Part shown: positions 8,589 through 19,478 of the stretch, piece by piece
Numbering within the stretch: the stretch's first letter is position 1
How the letters are laid out: each line of letters opens with the position of its first letter
Assembly (NCBI GenBank): GCA_963741355.1
Contig: CAVUIG010000004.1
Location: 62,001-126,000 of the forward strand
Source of the DNA: CAIWHR01 sp963741355
GTDB lineage: Bacteria > Pseudomonadota > Gammaproteobacteria > Burkholderiales > Casimicrobiaceae
Reading direction: 5' to 3'
DNA: 64,000 nucleotides
Position numbers and translations under genes: made by a program
The notes under the pieces: model-generated
The model's input: the letters and a program-made list of their open reading frames with translations, nothing else
Told to the model about the DNA's origin: nothing
Database searches by the model: none

Positions 8589-8790
8589 GCGAGCCACTGT
8601 GCGTCGGCCGCCGCCGCGTGCTCGCGGACGCGCCCTACGGGCCTTGGCTTCGCCCCGCTCGCGCGGGCGTCCTCGTCTCGCTAGCGCTCGCCCGTCTCCT
8701 CGGCCTCCTCGTAGCGAACGTAAGAGCGTAGGGTCTGAGCGTCGGCCTCATACGCCGACTCGCCGCAAGTCGCATCCCCACGAAGTGGGG
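8589..8790 (-). repeat. Modular intergenic hairpin repeat, copy R1
   Basis: No gene lies in 8434-8813. This part holds two modules read on the minus strand: hairpin CCCCAC-GAA-GTGGGG (8776-8790), then GCGAGTCG and AGGCCGAC (to 8741); and hairpin GCCC-TAC-GGGC (8632-8642), then a GGCCGAC tail (8603-8609). A 33-base stretch (8642-8674) matches copy R2 at 31 positions, and a 40-base stretch (8741-8780) matches copy R3 closely. Confidence 0.7.
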
Positions 8791-8813
8791 CCCCGGCTCC
8801 TCGGCTCGCGTCG

Positions 8814-9810
8814 TTACTCGACCTTCCCTATCCGATGCACGGCATCGCCGAGCTTTTGCGAGTCGGCTTCCCAGAATCGCGCGAGCTCGGGCGCGTCGAG
8901 GTACTGGACCGGCGTCTCGACCGTGGCCATCGCCGCGACGAACTTCGGATCCTGCGCCGCGGCATGCGCCGCCTCGCGCAGCTTCGCCAGCGCAGGCGCC
9001 GGCGTGCCGGCGGGGGCGAACAGCGCCGACCACTGGAAGAACACGACCGGGTAACCGGATTCGGACAGAGTCGGGACCTCCGGCAGCGAGCCGAGTCGCT
9101 TGTCGCCCCACGAGGCCAGAACGCGCAGCTTGCCTGCCTTCACGTGCTGGATCACCGTCGAGGGTCCCGATGCGACCGCGTCGATGCTCCCGCCCAGGAG
9201 GGCAACAACCGCCGGCCCCGCGCCGGTGTAGGGAACGTGCAGCAACTTGATGCCGGCGGCGCCCGCGAACATCTCCATCGGCACGTGCATCGTCCCGTAA
9301 TTTCCCGACGATCCGTAGCTGATCGCGCCGGGGCGCTTCTTCGCGTCGGCAACGAAATCCGCGAGCGTCTTCCACGGGCTGTCCGCGCGCACGGCGAGCA
9401 CGGTCGGGTCGGCGGTGAAGCGCGCGATCGGGACGAACTGATTGAGCTGGTACATCGGATCGCGGCCGATCACCTTGTCCGCTTCCGGCAGGATCGAGAT
9501 CGACGACAGCGCGAGCAGCAGCGTGTAGCCGTCGGGCTTCGCCTTGGCGACATAGCCCATGCCGATGCCGCCGCCCGCGCCGGGCTTGTTCTCGATGATC
9601 ACCGGCACGTTGAGGTGTCGTGCCCATCGCGTCGGCGACGGGACGCCCGACGATGTCGGCGACGCCGCCTGGCGGGAACGGTACGACCATCGAGATCGGC
9701 TTCGCCGGCCACGGCTCGTCGGCCCGCGCGGGTGCGGCGAACATCACCATCGCGCAGAGGGCGCACGCGAAGACACGGGCGATCGCGGGGCCGGCGGCGA
9801 GCTTCTGCAT
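8814..9810 (-). CDS. Tripartite tricarboxylate transporter substrate-binding protein (Bug/TctC family), frameshifted
   Basis: About 331 residues from ATG 9808-9810 with a signal peptide ending A-P-A-R-A. It then shows the family start P-I-S-M-V-V-P-F-P-P-G-G and, after a +1 base near 9620, V-I-I-E-N-K-P-G-A-G-G and the P-Y-x-G-x-G-P segment. Bug proteins are periplasmic receptors for carboxylic acids or similar small molecules. No TctA or TctB membrane gene is nearby, which is common for orphan Bug genes in Burkholderiales. The gene ahead ends only 14 bases away, so they may be co-transcribed. Confidence 0.85.
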
Positions 9811-9824
9811 GGTAGCGGAGCCCC

Positions 9825-10283
9825 TCACTTCGACGGCGAGCACTCGACGCCCATCTCCTTGCACACGCGCAGGACGCTGCTCATTACGAGCACCGATGCG
9901 TTGGGCTGGTCGCCGGTGTGCGCCGACGAGATGAGAAGCTGGGTGAGGTTGTCGCCGAGCGCGCTCACCTTGATGCCGGCGATCTGTCGGCCGTTGGTGA
10001 ACTGGACGAGGTGATCGGCCGGATTCTGCTGGGTGATGCTGATGCCCTGCGTGTTGTCCTGCAGGCCGCGCAGCACGGCTTCCCATACCTTGTCCGCCGG
10101 CGCCTCCAGCATCACCGCGGCCGAGTCGTAGCTCGCGCCGTTGCCACCCTGAGACTGCGACATCTGCTCGACGCGGCCGACGACCTTTCGCGCGACGAGA
10201 ACCCATTGCGCTTCGGCGAAGCCCGAGGCGAGAAGCGTGACGATGGCGGCGACGATGCACGCCGGGCGGAGTCTCGATTGCAT
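9825..10283 (-). CDS. Secreted protein of unknown function
   Basis: 152 residues from ATG 10281-10283, chosen because GAGGAGG lies 5 bases upstream; a start at 10304 is also open. Signal peptide at about 1-26 (ends A-E-A). The mature part has a segment A-P-A-D-K-V-W-E-A-V-L-R-G-L typical of START-like or lipoprotein-type 'coactivated' domains, and two cysteines near the end. I do not recognise a named family. It is just upstream of the Bug gene on the same strand. Confidence 0.65.
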   Translation of the reverse strand: MQSRLRPACIVAAIVTLLASGFAEAQWVLVARKVVGRVEQMSQSQGGNGASYDSAAVMLEAPADKVWEAVLRGLQDNTQGISITQQNPADHLVQFTNGRQIAGIKVSALGDNLTQLLISSAHTGDQPNASVLVMSSVLRVCKEMGVECSPSK

Positions 10284-10459
10284 GCATGCCTCCTCGTGGA
10301 ACATGCGGCGCCCGATCGAGCAGAGGGCTCGCGTGCATTCCGGGAAATCCGGAACGCGGTCCGGCGATTATAGCCGCGGTCACGGATGCGACAAGGGCGA
10401 CGCCTGGCCGGGCGGTCGCCCTTGCTCGTCGTTCCGTGCGGGCCGGGGTCGGCGCTGCC

Positions 10460-11212
10460 TCAGAACATGTGCTGCCCGCCGTTGATCGCGATGTTGGCGC
10501 CCGTGACGAACGCGGCTTCGTCGCTCGAGAGATAAGCGACGAGTCCGGCGACCTCTTCCGGCTTGCCGAGGCGGCCCATCGGAATCTGCGGGATGATCTT
10601 GCTGTCGAGGACGTCCTTGGGAATCGCCATCACCATCTTCGTGCCGATGTAGCCGGGCGAGATCGTATTGACGGTGACGCCCTTGCGCGCCACTTCGAGC
10701 GCGAGCGCCTTGGTGAAGCCGTGCATGCCCGCTTTCGCCGCCGAGTAATTGACCTGGCCGAACGCGCCCTTCTGACCGTTGACCGACGAGATGTTGATGA
10801 TCCGGCCCCAGCCGCGGTCGACCATGCTGTCGCAGACCTGCTTCGTCATGTTGAAGCACGAATCGAGATTGGTCTTGATGACGATGTCCCAGTTCACCTT
10901 GTCCATCTTCTTGAATGTCGTGTCGCGGGTGATTCCGGCGTTGTTGACGAGCACGTCGATCGGCCCGATGTCCTTCACGACGTGCGCGGCGCAGGCGGTG
11001 CACGAATCGAGGTCCGCCACGTCGCAAGGATAGGCGCGGAATCCGTAGCCCATCTTGTTCATGCTGTCGAGCCACTCCTGCGCCTTGGTGTTTCCCGGCG
11101 AATGCGTGGTGACGACCTTGTAGCCCAGTGCGGCGAGCTTGATGCAGATGGCTTCGCCCAGGCCGCCCATGCCGCCGGTGACGAGCGCGACGCGCGGAAT
11201 CTTCAGAGGCAT
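10460..11212 (-). CDS. phaB: Acetoacetyl-CoA reductase PhaB
   Basis: 250 residues, the normal length. NADPH-binding T-G-G-M-G-G-L-G at 12-19, N-N-A-G at 90-93, catalytic Ser143, Tyr156 and Lys160, and the PhaB-type end N-I-A-I-N-G-G-Q-H-M-F. It reduces acetoacetyl-CoA to (R)-3-hydroxybutyryl-CoA, the monomer for PhaC. It lies downstream of phaC on the same strand, with a repeat-bearing gap of about 360 bases. No thiolase gene (phaA) is in the window. Confidence 0.95.
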   Translation of the reverse strand: MPLKIPRVALVTGGMGGLGEAICIKLAALGYKVVTTHSPGNTKAQEWLDSMNKMGYGFRAYPCDVADLDSCTACAAHVVKDIGPIDVLVNNAGITRDTTFKKMDKVNWDIVIKTNLDSCFNMTKQVCDSMVDRGWGRIINISSVNGQKGAFGQVNYSAAKAGMHGFTKALALEVARKGVTVNTISPGYIGTKMVMAIPKDVLDSKIIPQIPMGRLGKPEEVAGLVAYLSSDEAAFVTGANIAINGGQHMF

Positions 11213-11288
11213 CTTTCTTCTCCTTCGTGTTGGGTCGTGCGGTGCGTGGCTTCGAACCCGGCCCCCATCTTAACGCGGCGCACGGCGG

Positions 11289-11425
11289 GTGAGAATGCGA
11301 GTGAGCGCGGCGGGCGAGGCCAGGCCGAGCCAAGGCCCGAGGACACCCGCGCGAGCAGGGCGAAGCCAAGGAGCGAAGCTCGCGTCTGCGAGCGCGGGTG
11401 GCGGCCGACGCGAATCGGCTCGCCC
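11289..11425 (+). repeat. Modular intergenic hairpin repeat, copy R2
   Basis: Fills most of the gene-free gap 11213-11569 between phaC and phaB. The conserved 33-base block at 11339-11371 matches R1 at 31 positions. Next comes a GAGC-GAA-GCTC hairpin (11371-11381), a GCGAG spacer and GGCCGAC (11403-11409), then GGCTCGCC as in R1. The stem differs from that of R1 but still pairs. The rest of the gap, 11426-11569, is G+C rich without recognisable features. Confidence 0.65.
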
Positions 11426-11569
11426 CTCTCCGCGCACACAGGGAGGCCGCGCGTCGCCGCGCGACCGAGGCGACCGACGCGCGACCTTTCGTCACGCACG
11501 CCCGTGCAAGGAGGTCGCAGGTGGCGGCGCCGGTCGCATGCGGCGGGTTGCCGCAGGCTGGGCCGACGG

Positions 11570-13341
11570 TCAGGCCGACTCGAGGACATAGCGGCCGGGC
11601 GCGGCGTCCAGCGGCGGATGTCCCGCGTCGCCGCCCGCGCGTGGCGCCTGGCGCAGCGCCCCGGCGTGCGCGGAAAGCCACGCGCCCCAGTGCGGCCACC
11701 AGCTCCCCGGATGCGAGGTCGCGCGCGCCAGCCAGTCGTCCGGATCGTCCGTCAGGAGCTCGTTGGTCCAATGGTTGCGCCGCTGCTGCGCCGGCGGATT
11801 GATGACTCCCGCGATGTGGCCCGACGCGCCGAGCACGAACGTCGGCTCGCCGCCCAGGAGCGCGGTGGTGCGATAGCCGGAGCGCCACGGCACGATGTGA
11901 TCGTCGCGCGACGCATAGACGTAGGCGGGCATCGTGATCCGGCCGAGGTCGATGCGCTCGCCGAGCATCGTCAGCGCGCCGGGAACGATGAGCTTGTTGT
12001 CGAGGTAGAGGTTGCGCAGGTAATAGACGTACATCGGGCCGGGAAGGTTCGCCGAGTCTCCGTTCCAGTGCAGCAGGTCGAACGCGGGCGGCGTCTCGCC
12101 CTTGAGGTAGTTCTTGACGACGTAATTCCAGACGAGATCGTTGGCGCGCAGGCTCGCGAAGGCGCCGGCGAGCTCGCCTCCGTGCACGCGCTCTCCCGCG
12201 AGGAGCATCGGCTCGCGCGCCTGCAGATATTCGCGCGACACGTAGACGCCGATCTCTCCGGGATCGGCGAAGTCGAGCATCGTCGTGAGGAACGTCGCCG
12301 ATTCGACCGAGTGGTCGTGCCGCGCCGCCAGCACGGCGAGCGCGCTGGCGAGCAGCGTTCCGCCGACGCAGAAGCCCAGCGCATTCACCGTGGCGGTCGC
12401 GCCGATGGCCTTCGCCTGCGCCAGCGCCGTCAGCACGCCGTGCTCGAGATAGTCGTCCCAGGTGAGGCGACCTTGCTCAGGCGGGATGTTGCGCCACGAG
12501 ATCATGAACACCGTATGGCCCTGGGCCACGGCCCAGCGGACGAAGGAATCCTCCGGCTGCAGATCGAGGATGTAGTACTTGTTGATGCACGGCGGAACGA
12601 TCAGCAGCGGGCGCCGATGCACCTTCGCCGTGGTCGGCGCGTACTGGATGAGCTCGATCAGCTCGTTGCGGAACACGACGTCGCCGGGCGTGACCGCGAG
12701 ATTGCGGCCGACTGCGAAGGCGCGCGCATCGCTCATGGAGATGCGTCCCGTGCGCGCGTCGGCCACGAGATTCTCCATGCCTCGCGCGAGACTCGACGCC
12801 GTCGGTCTCGGCGGCGCGCTTCAGCACCTCGGGGTTCGTCGCGACGAAATTCGACGGTGCGATCGCGTCGACGAACTGGCGCGTGACGAAAGCGAGCCGT
12901 TGCTTGTCGGGCGCCGGCAGCGCCGCCTGCGCGGCGAGATCGGACAGGTAGCGGCTCGCGATGAGGTAGCTTTGCTTCATCAGCGAGAAATAGGGAAGGG
13001 CGCTCCATTCGGGCGCCGCAAAACGGCGATCGCCCGGCGCCGGCGCGACGATCTCGGGGACTGCGGCCGACGGACCGGCCGCCAGCGCGGCGTCCGCCGC
13101 CTTCCACAGCGCCTCGAATTGCGCCTGGGCGCGCGCGTTGAGATCGGCGAGCGCCTTCGGGTCGATCGACGCGGGTGGCGGCACCGGCGCGGACGCGCTC
13201 ACGCTTCCTCGCCGGTGCGGACGAGTGGCCCGTCGTTGCCGCGCCGGTCCACCATTGCGCCCATTCCGCGGTCGCGCGCTGCCAATCCTCGGCGAGCTCC
13301 TGCCAGGGGTTCGGCACTGTGGCGTTAGCGCGCTTCGGCAC
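11570..13341 (-). CDS. phaC: Class I poly(3-hydroxyalkanoate) synthase PhaC (two frameshifts)
   Basis: About 589 residues, as expected for class I. The start is GTG 13341, 15 bases past the ZIP gene. Three frames join near 13200 and 12780. The third frame carries the lipase-like box G-F-C-V-G-G with the nucleophile cysteine, the W-R-N-I-P-P and D-D-H-I-V-P-W (catalytic Asp) motifs, and G-A-S-G-H-I-A-G-V-I-N-P-P with the catalytic His. All active-site residues are intact, so the shifts are probably sequence errors. It polymerises hydroxyacyl-CoA at the granule surface. Same strand as phaB. Confidence 0.92.
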
Positions 13342-13356
13342 GGCGGGCGTCTGCGC

Positions 13357-14151
13357 TCAGTGCTCGAGCGCGGCGTGGGCGACCGCGATGATCGCGATGC
13401 CGAGACCGATCAGCACGAGTTGCTTCACCGTTTCGAGCGGCTCGGGCCGCCGGTGCAGGCTCGGAATCAGGTCGGCCACCGCGACGTACAGCAGGCTCGC
13501 CGCGGCGATGGCGAGCACGGTCGGCAGGATGTTCTGCATGTCGGCGAGCGCGGCGTATCCGGCGACGGCGCCGGCGAGCGTCGCCAGCCCGGCCGTGACG
13601 TTGGTGGCGAACGCCTTGCGCTGCGAGTATCCCGAATGCACAAGCACGGCGAAGTCGCCGACCTGCTGCGGCACGGCGTGGGCGACGATCGCCACTGTTA
13701 CCGAGACGCCGAGCGCGGAATTGGCGAGGAACGAGGCGGCGATGACCACGCCGTCGCAGAAATTGTGGACGCTGGTGCCGATGAGGATCATCAGCGCCGA
13801 GCGGCCCTGGTCGGCGCCGTCGTGCGTGTGCAGCGCATGATCGTGCTCGGTCTCGTCATCGTCCTCGCGATGCTCGTCGTGGCCGTGCGAGTGTCGCCAG
13901 AGCACGAGCTTCTCCAGCATGAAGAATCCGAGAAGGCCGGCCAGCACGGTCATCATCACGCGCTCGGCGCTGCCGGTCTCGAGCGCATGCGGGAGCATCT
14001 CGAGGAACACCGCGCCGAGCAGGGCGCCGACCGCGAACGACACGAGCCGCGAGATCCACGCGCGATGCAGCGCGAGGGTGCCGGCCGCGGCGAGCGTGGC
14101 GAGCACGCCGCCGGAGGCGGCCGCCAGCAGGATTTGCGTGAGTGTCGACAC
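13357..14151 (-). CDS. ZIP family divalent metal transporter
   Basis: 264 residues, about eight membrane helices. The fourth and fifth helices carry the metal sites H-N-F-C-D-G and A-H-A-V-P-Q-Q. The cytoplasmic loop at about 86-112 is His/Asp/Glu-rich (H-S-H-G-H-D-E-H and E-H-D-H), a typical zinc-binding loop. ZIP proteins import zinc or iron. It is packed 15 bases ahead of phaC on the same strand, although no link to PHA is known. Confidence 0.88.
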   Translation of the reverse strand: MSTLTQILLAAASGGVLATLAAAGTLALHRAWISRLVSFAVGALLGAVFLEMLPHALETGSAERVMMTVLAGLLGFFMLEKLVLWRHSHGHDEHREDDDETEHDHALHTHDGADQGRSALMILIGTSVHNFCDGVVIAASFLANSALGVSVTVAIVAHAVPQQVGDFAVLVHSGYSQRKAFATNVTAGLATLAGAVAGYAALADMQNILPTVLAIAAASLLYVAVADLIPSLHRRPEPLETVKQLVLIGLGIAIIAVAHAALEH

Positions 14152-14238
14152 GGCGAGGCGGTAGGGGTGCCGCGGTTCCGCCGCCGCGGATGCGCGCGTC
14201 GGCCGAAAGGCACGAGCGTCGCATTATACGTACACGGT

Positions 14239-15029
14239 TCAGCTTCGCCCGGTGTCGTCCGCGAGCCAGGCGAGCGACGCCATCCGCCCCGATAACGGCG
14301 CACGCCGGTAGGAAAAGAAGCGCGCCGGCTCGTCGTGCGTGCAGAAGCCGCCGCCGGCGACGGCGCCGACGCCGGCCGCGGCGAGTCGCGCGCGTGCCAG
14401 CGCGCAAAGATCCGCCTTCCATTTCCCCGGACGGTCCGCGACGAACGCGGACGCGGCGGCGGGATCGTGCGCGCAGAACGCGGCGTGGACGTCGGGGCCG
14501 ACCTCGAACGCGCGCGCGCCGATTCCCGGCCCGATCCAGGCGTCGACGTCCTGCGCCTTGACGCCGAGCGTCTGCAGCGCGCTCACGGTGGCTTCGAGCA
14601 CGCCCGCGGCGAGGCCGCGCCAGCCCGCATGTGCGATGCCGACGGCCGTGCCGTTGCGGTCGGCGAAGATCACCGGAAGGCAGTCGGCGGTTTGCACTGC
14701 CACCACGACGCCGCGCGTGCGCGTGACGGCCGCGTCCGCGACGATCCGCGCCGCGGGCGCCGCGCCATCGAGCACCGCAACCGTCGTGCCGTGTACCTGT
14801 TCCAGCCAGATCGGCGGCGACGGCAGGAAGGCCTGCAGCCGGCGGCGGTTCTCGGCGACCGCGTCGGGATCGTCACCCGCGTGCCGCGCGAGGTTCATCG
14901 TCCCGTATTCGCCGGCCGACACGCCGCCGGAGCGCGTCGTCACGAGCCCGCGTGCGCGGGCGCAAGGCAGCGGCGGGACGATCCAGTCGAGGTCCGCCGC
15001 GCGAAGCTGCGCGTCAAGGGATGTCGCGC

Positions 15030-15033
<4 letters not shown>
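14239..15033 (-). CDS. pgeF: Peptidoglycan editing factor PgeF (YfiH/LACC1 family multicopper-like)
   Basis: 264 residues from ATG 15031-15033, which overlaps the rluD stop as ATGA, so the two are translationally coupled. Family motifs: L-E-Q-V-H-G-T, Q-T-A-D-C-L-P-V, A-H-A-G-W-R-G and G-P-G-I, with the zinc ligands His and Cys in them. Members are purine nucleoside phosphorylases, and E. coli YfiH edits peptidoglycan precursors. A longer open frame runs upstream, but it only overlays rluD. Confidence 0.92.
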
Positions 15034-15944
<911 letters not shown>

Positions 15945-16031
15945 CTCGCCGGCATCGGGAGTGAGGGTCGCGGCGGGAGGAACGGTGCGGGAACGCAGGG
16001 GGAACCTCGGGAGCGGGCGGGGCGGGTCGGT

Positions 16032-16037
16032 TATAAT
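16032..16037 (+). promoter_or_regulatory. Probable bamD -10 box
   Basis: Perfect TATAAT 30 bases ahead of the bamD ATG, without a recognisable -35 box. The 14-mer around it (16029-16042) is the same as at phaR. Confidence 0.5.
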
Positions 16038-16066
16038 TCGCGTTCCACGGGGATTCGCCAGAACGT

Positions 16067-16973
16067 ATGCCGCATCAATCGGTTTCCGCAATGCATCGCC
16101 GCATCATGCGTGACACGGTGCGTGCGCAGGCGCGCCGTGGGTTTGCCGCGTTCGCCATGGCGCTCACGCTCGCCATCGCAGGCTGCGATCTCATGCCGGA
16201 GGTCAAGGACGCGACGGCCGGCTTCACCGCCGAGAAACTCTACGCCGACGCGCACGACATGATGCGGCAGGGGAATTATACGGCTGCGGTCAAGCGGATT
16301 CGAGACGCTGGAAGCGCGCTATCCCTACGGCCGCTACGCGCAACAGGCGATCATCGAGTCGGCCTACTCGAATTACCGCGCCGGCGAGACCGCCGCCGCG
16401 ATCGCCCAGTGCGACCGCTTCATCCGCACCTACCCCAATCACCCCAGCGTCGATTACATGTACTACCTCAAGGGCCTCGTGTATTTCCGCGAGGACCAGG
16501 GGCTGCTGGGCTACGTCTACGAGCTCGACCTGTCCGAGCGCGAGCCGAAGGCGATGCGCGAGTCCTACGCGGCGTTCAAGGACATGGCCGCGAAGTTCCC
16601 CGACAGCCGTTACACGCCGGACGCGCTGGACCGGATGCGCTACCTGATCAATGCGCTCGCGATGTACGACGTGCACGTCGCGCAGTATTACTACAACCGG
16701 GGCGCGTACGTCGCGGCGGTCAACCGCGCCCAGACGTCGCTGACGACGTATCCGCAGACGCCAGCCAACGAGGCGGCGCTGATCATGATGGTGCAATCCT
16801 ACGACAGGCTGGGGATGATCCAGCTCCGCGACGATGCCAGGGGAATCCTGCAGCGCACCTATCCGCAGAGCCCGTTCCTCACGGGCGTCGACGGCACGCC
16901 GTGGTGGAAGTTCTGGTCGAAGAGCGCGTACGTCGCGCCCAGCGACGCCAAGCCCTGGTGGCAGTGGTGGTAG
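16067..16973 (+). CDS. bamD: Outer membrane assembly lipoprotein BamD (frameshifted)
   Basis: About 301 residues. A lipoprotein signal ends A-I-A-G-C (cleavage before Cys), followed by TPR repeats with Y-P-Y-G-R-Y-A-Q-Q-A, F-I-R-T-Y-P-N-H-P and the long Y-Y-L-K-G-L segment. One extra A near 16300 breaks the frame; removing it restores V-K-R-F-E-T-L-E-A-R-Y-P. BamD is part of the Bam complex that folds outer-membrane proteins and is essential, so the shift is almost certainly an error. Later starts (16091, 16106) are possible. Confidence 0.92.
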
Positions 16974-16994
16974 CGACCTGGTGAGCAGGGGGAA

Positions 16995-17216
16995 CGCGTG
17001 AGCGGCGAGCAGGGGCCCCGCGGCGCGAAGCGCCGAGGGGATGCGAGCAATCGCGAGTCGCGTTCGGAGGCCGACAACGCGACCTCGCATGCTGCGCAGG
17101 TCGTGCGGAGGCCGAACCAAGCTTGCTTGGGGATGCGACTCCGGCGAGTCGGCGCATGAGGCCGACAACGTAACGTTCCGTCGATCTCGACCGTCGTGGA
17201 GGCCGAGGCGCGAGCC
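16995..17216 (+). repeat. Modular intergenic hairpin repeat, copy R3
   Basis: In the gene-free gap 16974-17382. Two modules: a hairpin at 17016-17040 (CGGCGC-GAA-GCGCCG inside CCCC/GGGG), then GCGAGTCG and GGCCGAC; and a hairpin CCAAGC-TT-GCTTGG, then GGGGATGCGAC, GCGAGTCG and AGGCCGAC (to 17166). The last 60 bases align with copy R4, including 26 of 29 matches between 17186-17214 and 19416-19444. Nothing is recognised from 17217 to 17382. Confidence 0.7.
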
Positions 17217-17382
17217 AAGGCGCCGGCGCCCGCCGGAAGTGCCACGATGAACGTGCCCAGCAGGCCGTTGCTGCCAATCCACGCTTGAGCCGCCCTACCG
17301 GCTCCTCCACATTCAGGAGCAACCAGGCTCGCGCAACCACGCGTAACTTTCGTCCGGTACCCGCCCGTGGCACCATCTGCCG

Positions 17383-18462
17383 ATGGCAAAGGCTGCCACG
17401 CCCCGAGTTGTCGTGACCTATTCGGTCGACGCCACCGGCAGACCCGACGGTCACGACGCGTCGACGCGCAAGGAAATCGCGCGGCGCCTGGCGGCGCTCA
17501 TGGGTTGCGCGTACGAAGCCGAATACGACCCAGTGCGCCGCTACGCCACGCCGCCCTACTTCGTTCCCGCCAACACGTTGACGAGCGAAACGGCCGCGCG
17601 CCTTGGCATTCGCGGCGAGCACGATCTTTTCGGTGGCGTGGTGCCCTGCCCTTTCATGGCCACCAAGATGATCACGCACCCTCTGCTTGACGTTGCATCG
17701 AACGCGCCGGCGGGTTGGTGCGCCGAGTTTCCCCGGCGTGTCGCGCACGTCGTGCTTGACGGCTTCAGCGTGTTCGCCAAGGAGGACGTGTTGCTGGCTG
17801 GCCGTAGACTGCTGGAATCCGGACCGGTTCGTGTCAAGAAAGCGACGGGCATTGCGGGAGGGGGCCAATTCACGGCGAACAGCGCGGCAGAGCTTGCGCG
17901 TGCGCTGGACGCGATGGACCCGACGGAGCTGGCTCGCTTCGGCGCGGTCGTCGAGCAGAACCTGGTCGACGTGACGACGTACAGCGTCGGCCAGATGCGC
18001 GTGGCGGACGTGGTCTGCGCATACTATGGGACGCAGCATCTGACGACCAACAATCACGGCGCGGAAATCTACGGTGGATCGGAATTGATCGTGGTTCTGG
18101 ACGATTTCGAAGCGTTGCTGGCCTTGACGCTGCCCGACAATATCCGGCTCGCGATCGCGCAGGCACGCGCCTACGACGATGCGGCGATCCGATCGTTCGA
18201 CGGCTTCTTTGCGTCGCGTCGCAACTACGACGTGGCGCAGGGTGTCGACGCCGCGGGCGAACTTCGTTCGGGCGTGCTCGAGCAATCGTGGCGCTCTGGC
18301 GGCGCGAGCGGGGCGGAAGTCGGCGCGCTGGAGGCGTTTCGCGCCGATTCTTCGCTGCGCGTCGTTCGCGCGATCTCGCGCGAAGTCTATGGCGAAGCGC
18401 CGGTGTTGCCCCCAATGCCGCGGTCTATTTTTCCGGTAACGATCCCCACGTCGGACCGCTGA
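17383..18462 (+). CDS. DUF3182 family protein
   Basis: 359 residues, no signal peptide. The pattern of conserved G-P-V-R-V-K-K-A-T-G-I-A-G-G-G-Q, N-L-V-D-V-T-T-Y-S-V-G and Y-G-G-S-E-L-I-V-V segments is that of DUF3182, which I recall as having an ATP-grasp-like fold; no function is established. It has no clear ribosome site. It is followed after 24 bases by an alpha/beta hydrolase on the same strand, and the pair is bracketed by repeat copies R3 and R4. Confidence 0.75.
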   Translation: MAKAATPRVVVTYSVDATGRPDGHDASTRKEIARRLAALMGCAYEAEYDPVRRYATPPYFVPANTLTSETAARLGIRGEHDLFGGVVPCPFMATKMITHPLLDVASNAPAGWCAEFPRRVAHVVLDGFSVFAKEDVLLAGRRLLESGPVRVKKATGIAGGGQFTANSAAELARALDAMDPTELARFGAVVEQNLVDVTTYSVGQMRVADVVCAYYGTQHLTTNNHGAEIYGGSELIVVLDDFEALLALTLPDNIRLAIAQARAYDDAAIRSFDGFFASRRNYDVAQGVDAAGELRSGVLEQSWRSGGASGAEVGALEAFRADSSLRVVRAISREVYGEAPVLPPMPRSIFPVTIPTSDR

Positions 18463-18486
18463 CCAAATATGCCTGGACGGAGTCCC

Positions 18487-19336
18487 ATGACGACACGCGA
18501 TGAGCCGGTCTACATTCGTGTCGAGGACGAGCATATCCTCGGCACGCTGATCACGCCGGGAACGCTATTGCCCGGCGTTCTGTTCGTGCACGGCTGGGGC
18601 GGCGACCAGCAGCAATACGTCTCCCGGGCGCGCGAGTTGTCGGGGCTCGGTTGTGTATGCGTGACCTTCGATCTGCGTGGGCACGCTCAGACGCAAGCGC
18701 AATTCGAATTGGTTTCACGCGAGGACAGCATGCGCGATGTCCTGGCCGCCTACGATTTCCTCGCCGGGCAGCACAACGTCGATTCGGACCCGATCGCCGT
18801 CGTGGGGAGCAGCTATGGCGGCTACCTCGCGGCGCTGCTGACCGCGCTGCGACCGGTCAAGTGGCTCGCGCTGCGCGTGCCGGCACTGTACAAGGACTCG
18901 GAGTGGCGCCTGCCCAAGCTGCGGCTGCGCAGGGAGCAGGCCCTCGAGCAATACCGGCTGCAACCCGTCAATCCGGATGAAAGCAACGCATTGCGCGTGT
19001 GCAGGGAATATACCGGGGACGTGCTCATCGTGGAGTCCGAGCACGACACGGTGATCCCGCACCAGGTCATCGTCAACTACCGCGAATCGTTCGTCGGTGC
19101 ACACATCGTTGACGTACCGGTTGATGGAAGGCGCCGATCACGGGTTGTCGAACGAGACGTGGCATCGCGCGTACACGGCGTTGCTCGTGAGCTGGTTCAA
19201 CGAAATCGTGTTCTGCAAGAAGCCAAGCGAGAAACCCGGTGCCGAACCGGGGCGATCAGCACCGCGCCGGAAAAGCCCTCCAAGGAAGGGCAACCGCAGC
19301 CGGAAGCCTGACCGAAGCTTGAGTCGGCTGTCATAA
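18487..19336 (+). CDS. Alpha/beta hydrolase, dienelactone-hydrolase/acyl-peptidase-like (frameshifted)
   Basis: About 282 residues from ATG 18487 (GGACGGAG 5 bases upstream). Oxyanion segment V-H-G-W-G-G, nucleophile elbow G-S-S-Y-G-G with Ser109, an S-E-H-D-T-V-I-P Asp segment, and G-A-D-H-G with the catalytic His. The His is reached only after removing one A near 19105, which gives A-H-S-L-T-Y-R-L-M-E-G. A basic, Lys/Arg-rich tail follows (P-P-R-K-G-N-R-S-R-K). Substrate unknown. Paired with the DUF3182 gene. Confidence 0.8.
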
Positions 19337-19387
19337 GCGGACATTCGGCGACGGTCAGCGTGCGAAGGATTGCGCGCCTAGGGTTAC

Positions 19388-19450
19388 GAGGCCGACAGCG
19401 CGACTTTTCGCGATCCTCGACCGTAATGGAGGCCGAGGCGTGAGCGGCGA
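19388..19450 (+). repeat. Modular intergenic hairpin repeat, copy R4 (tail only)
   Basis: Between the convergent hydrolase and helicase genes. It has only the tail of the module: GAGGCCGAC, then a GC-rich spacer and the block CTCGACCGT-x2-TGGAGG-CCGAGGCG, ending GTGAGCGGCGAG. That ending is the same string that opens copy R3. Confidence 0.6.
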
Positions 19451-19478
19451 GTAAAGCAATCGTGCGACCGGGAATCGT

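Noticed and set aside
11570..13341. phaC, bamD and other broken genes as true pseudogenes
   Set aside because: All catalytic motifs are intact, bamD is essential, and the breaks are single bases of the same kind throughout. Error is the simpler cause.
17186..19444. Repeat-bracketed gene pair as a transposon
   Set aside because: No transposase, no terminal inverted repeats and no target duplication are visible.
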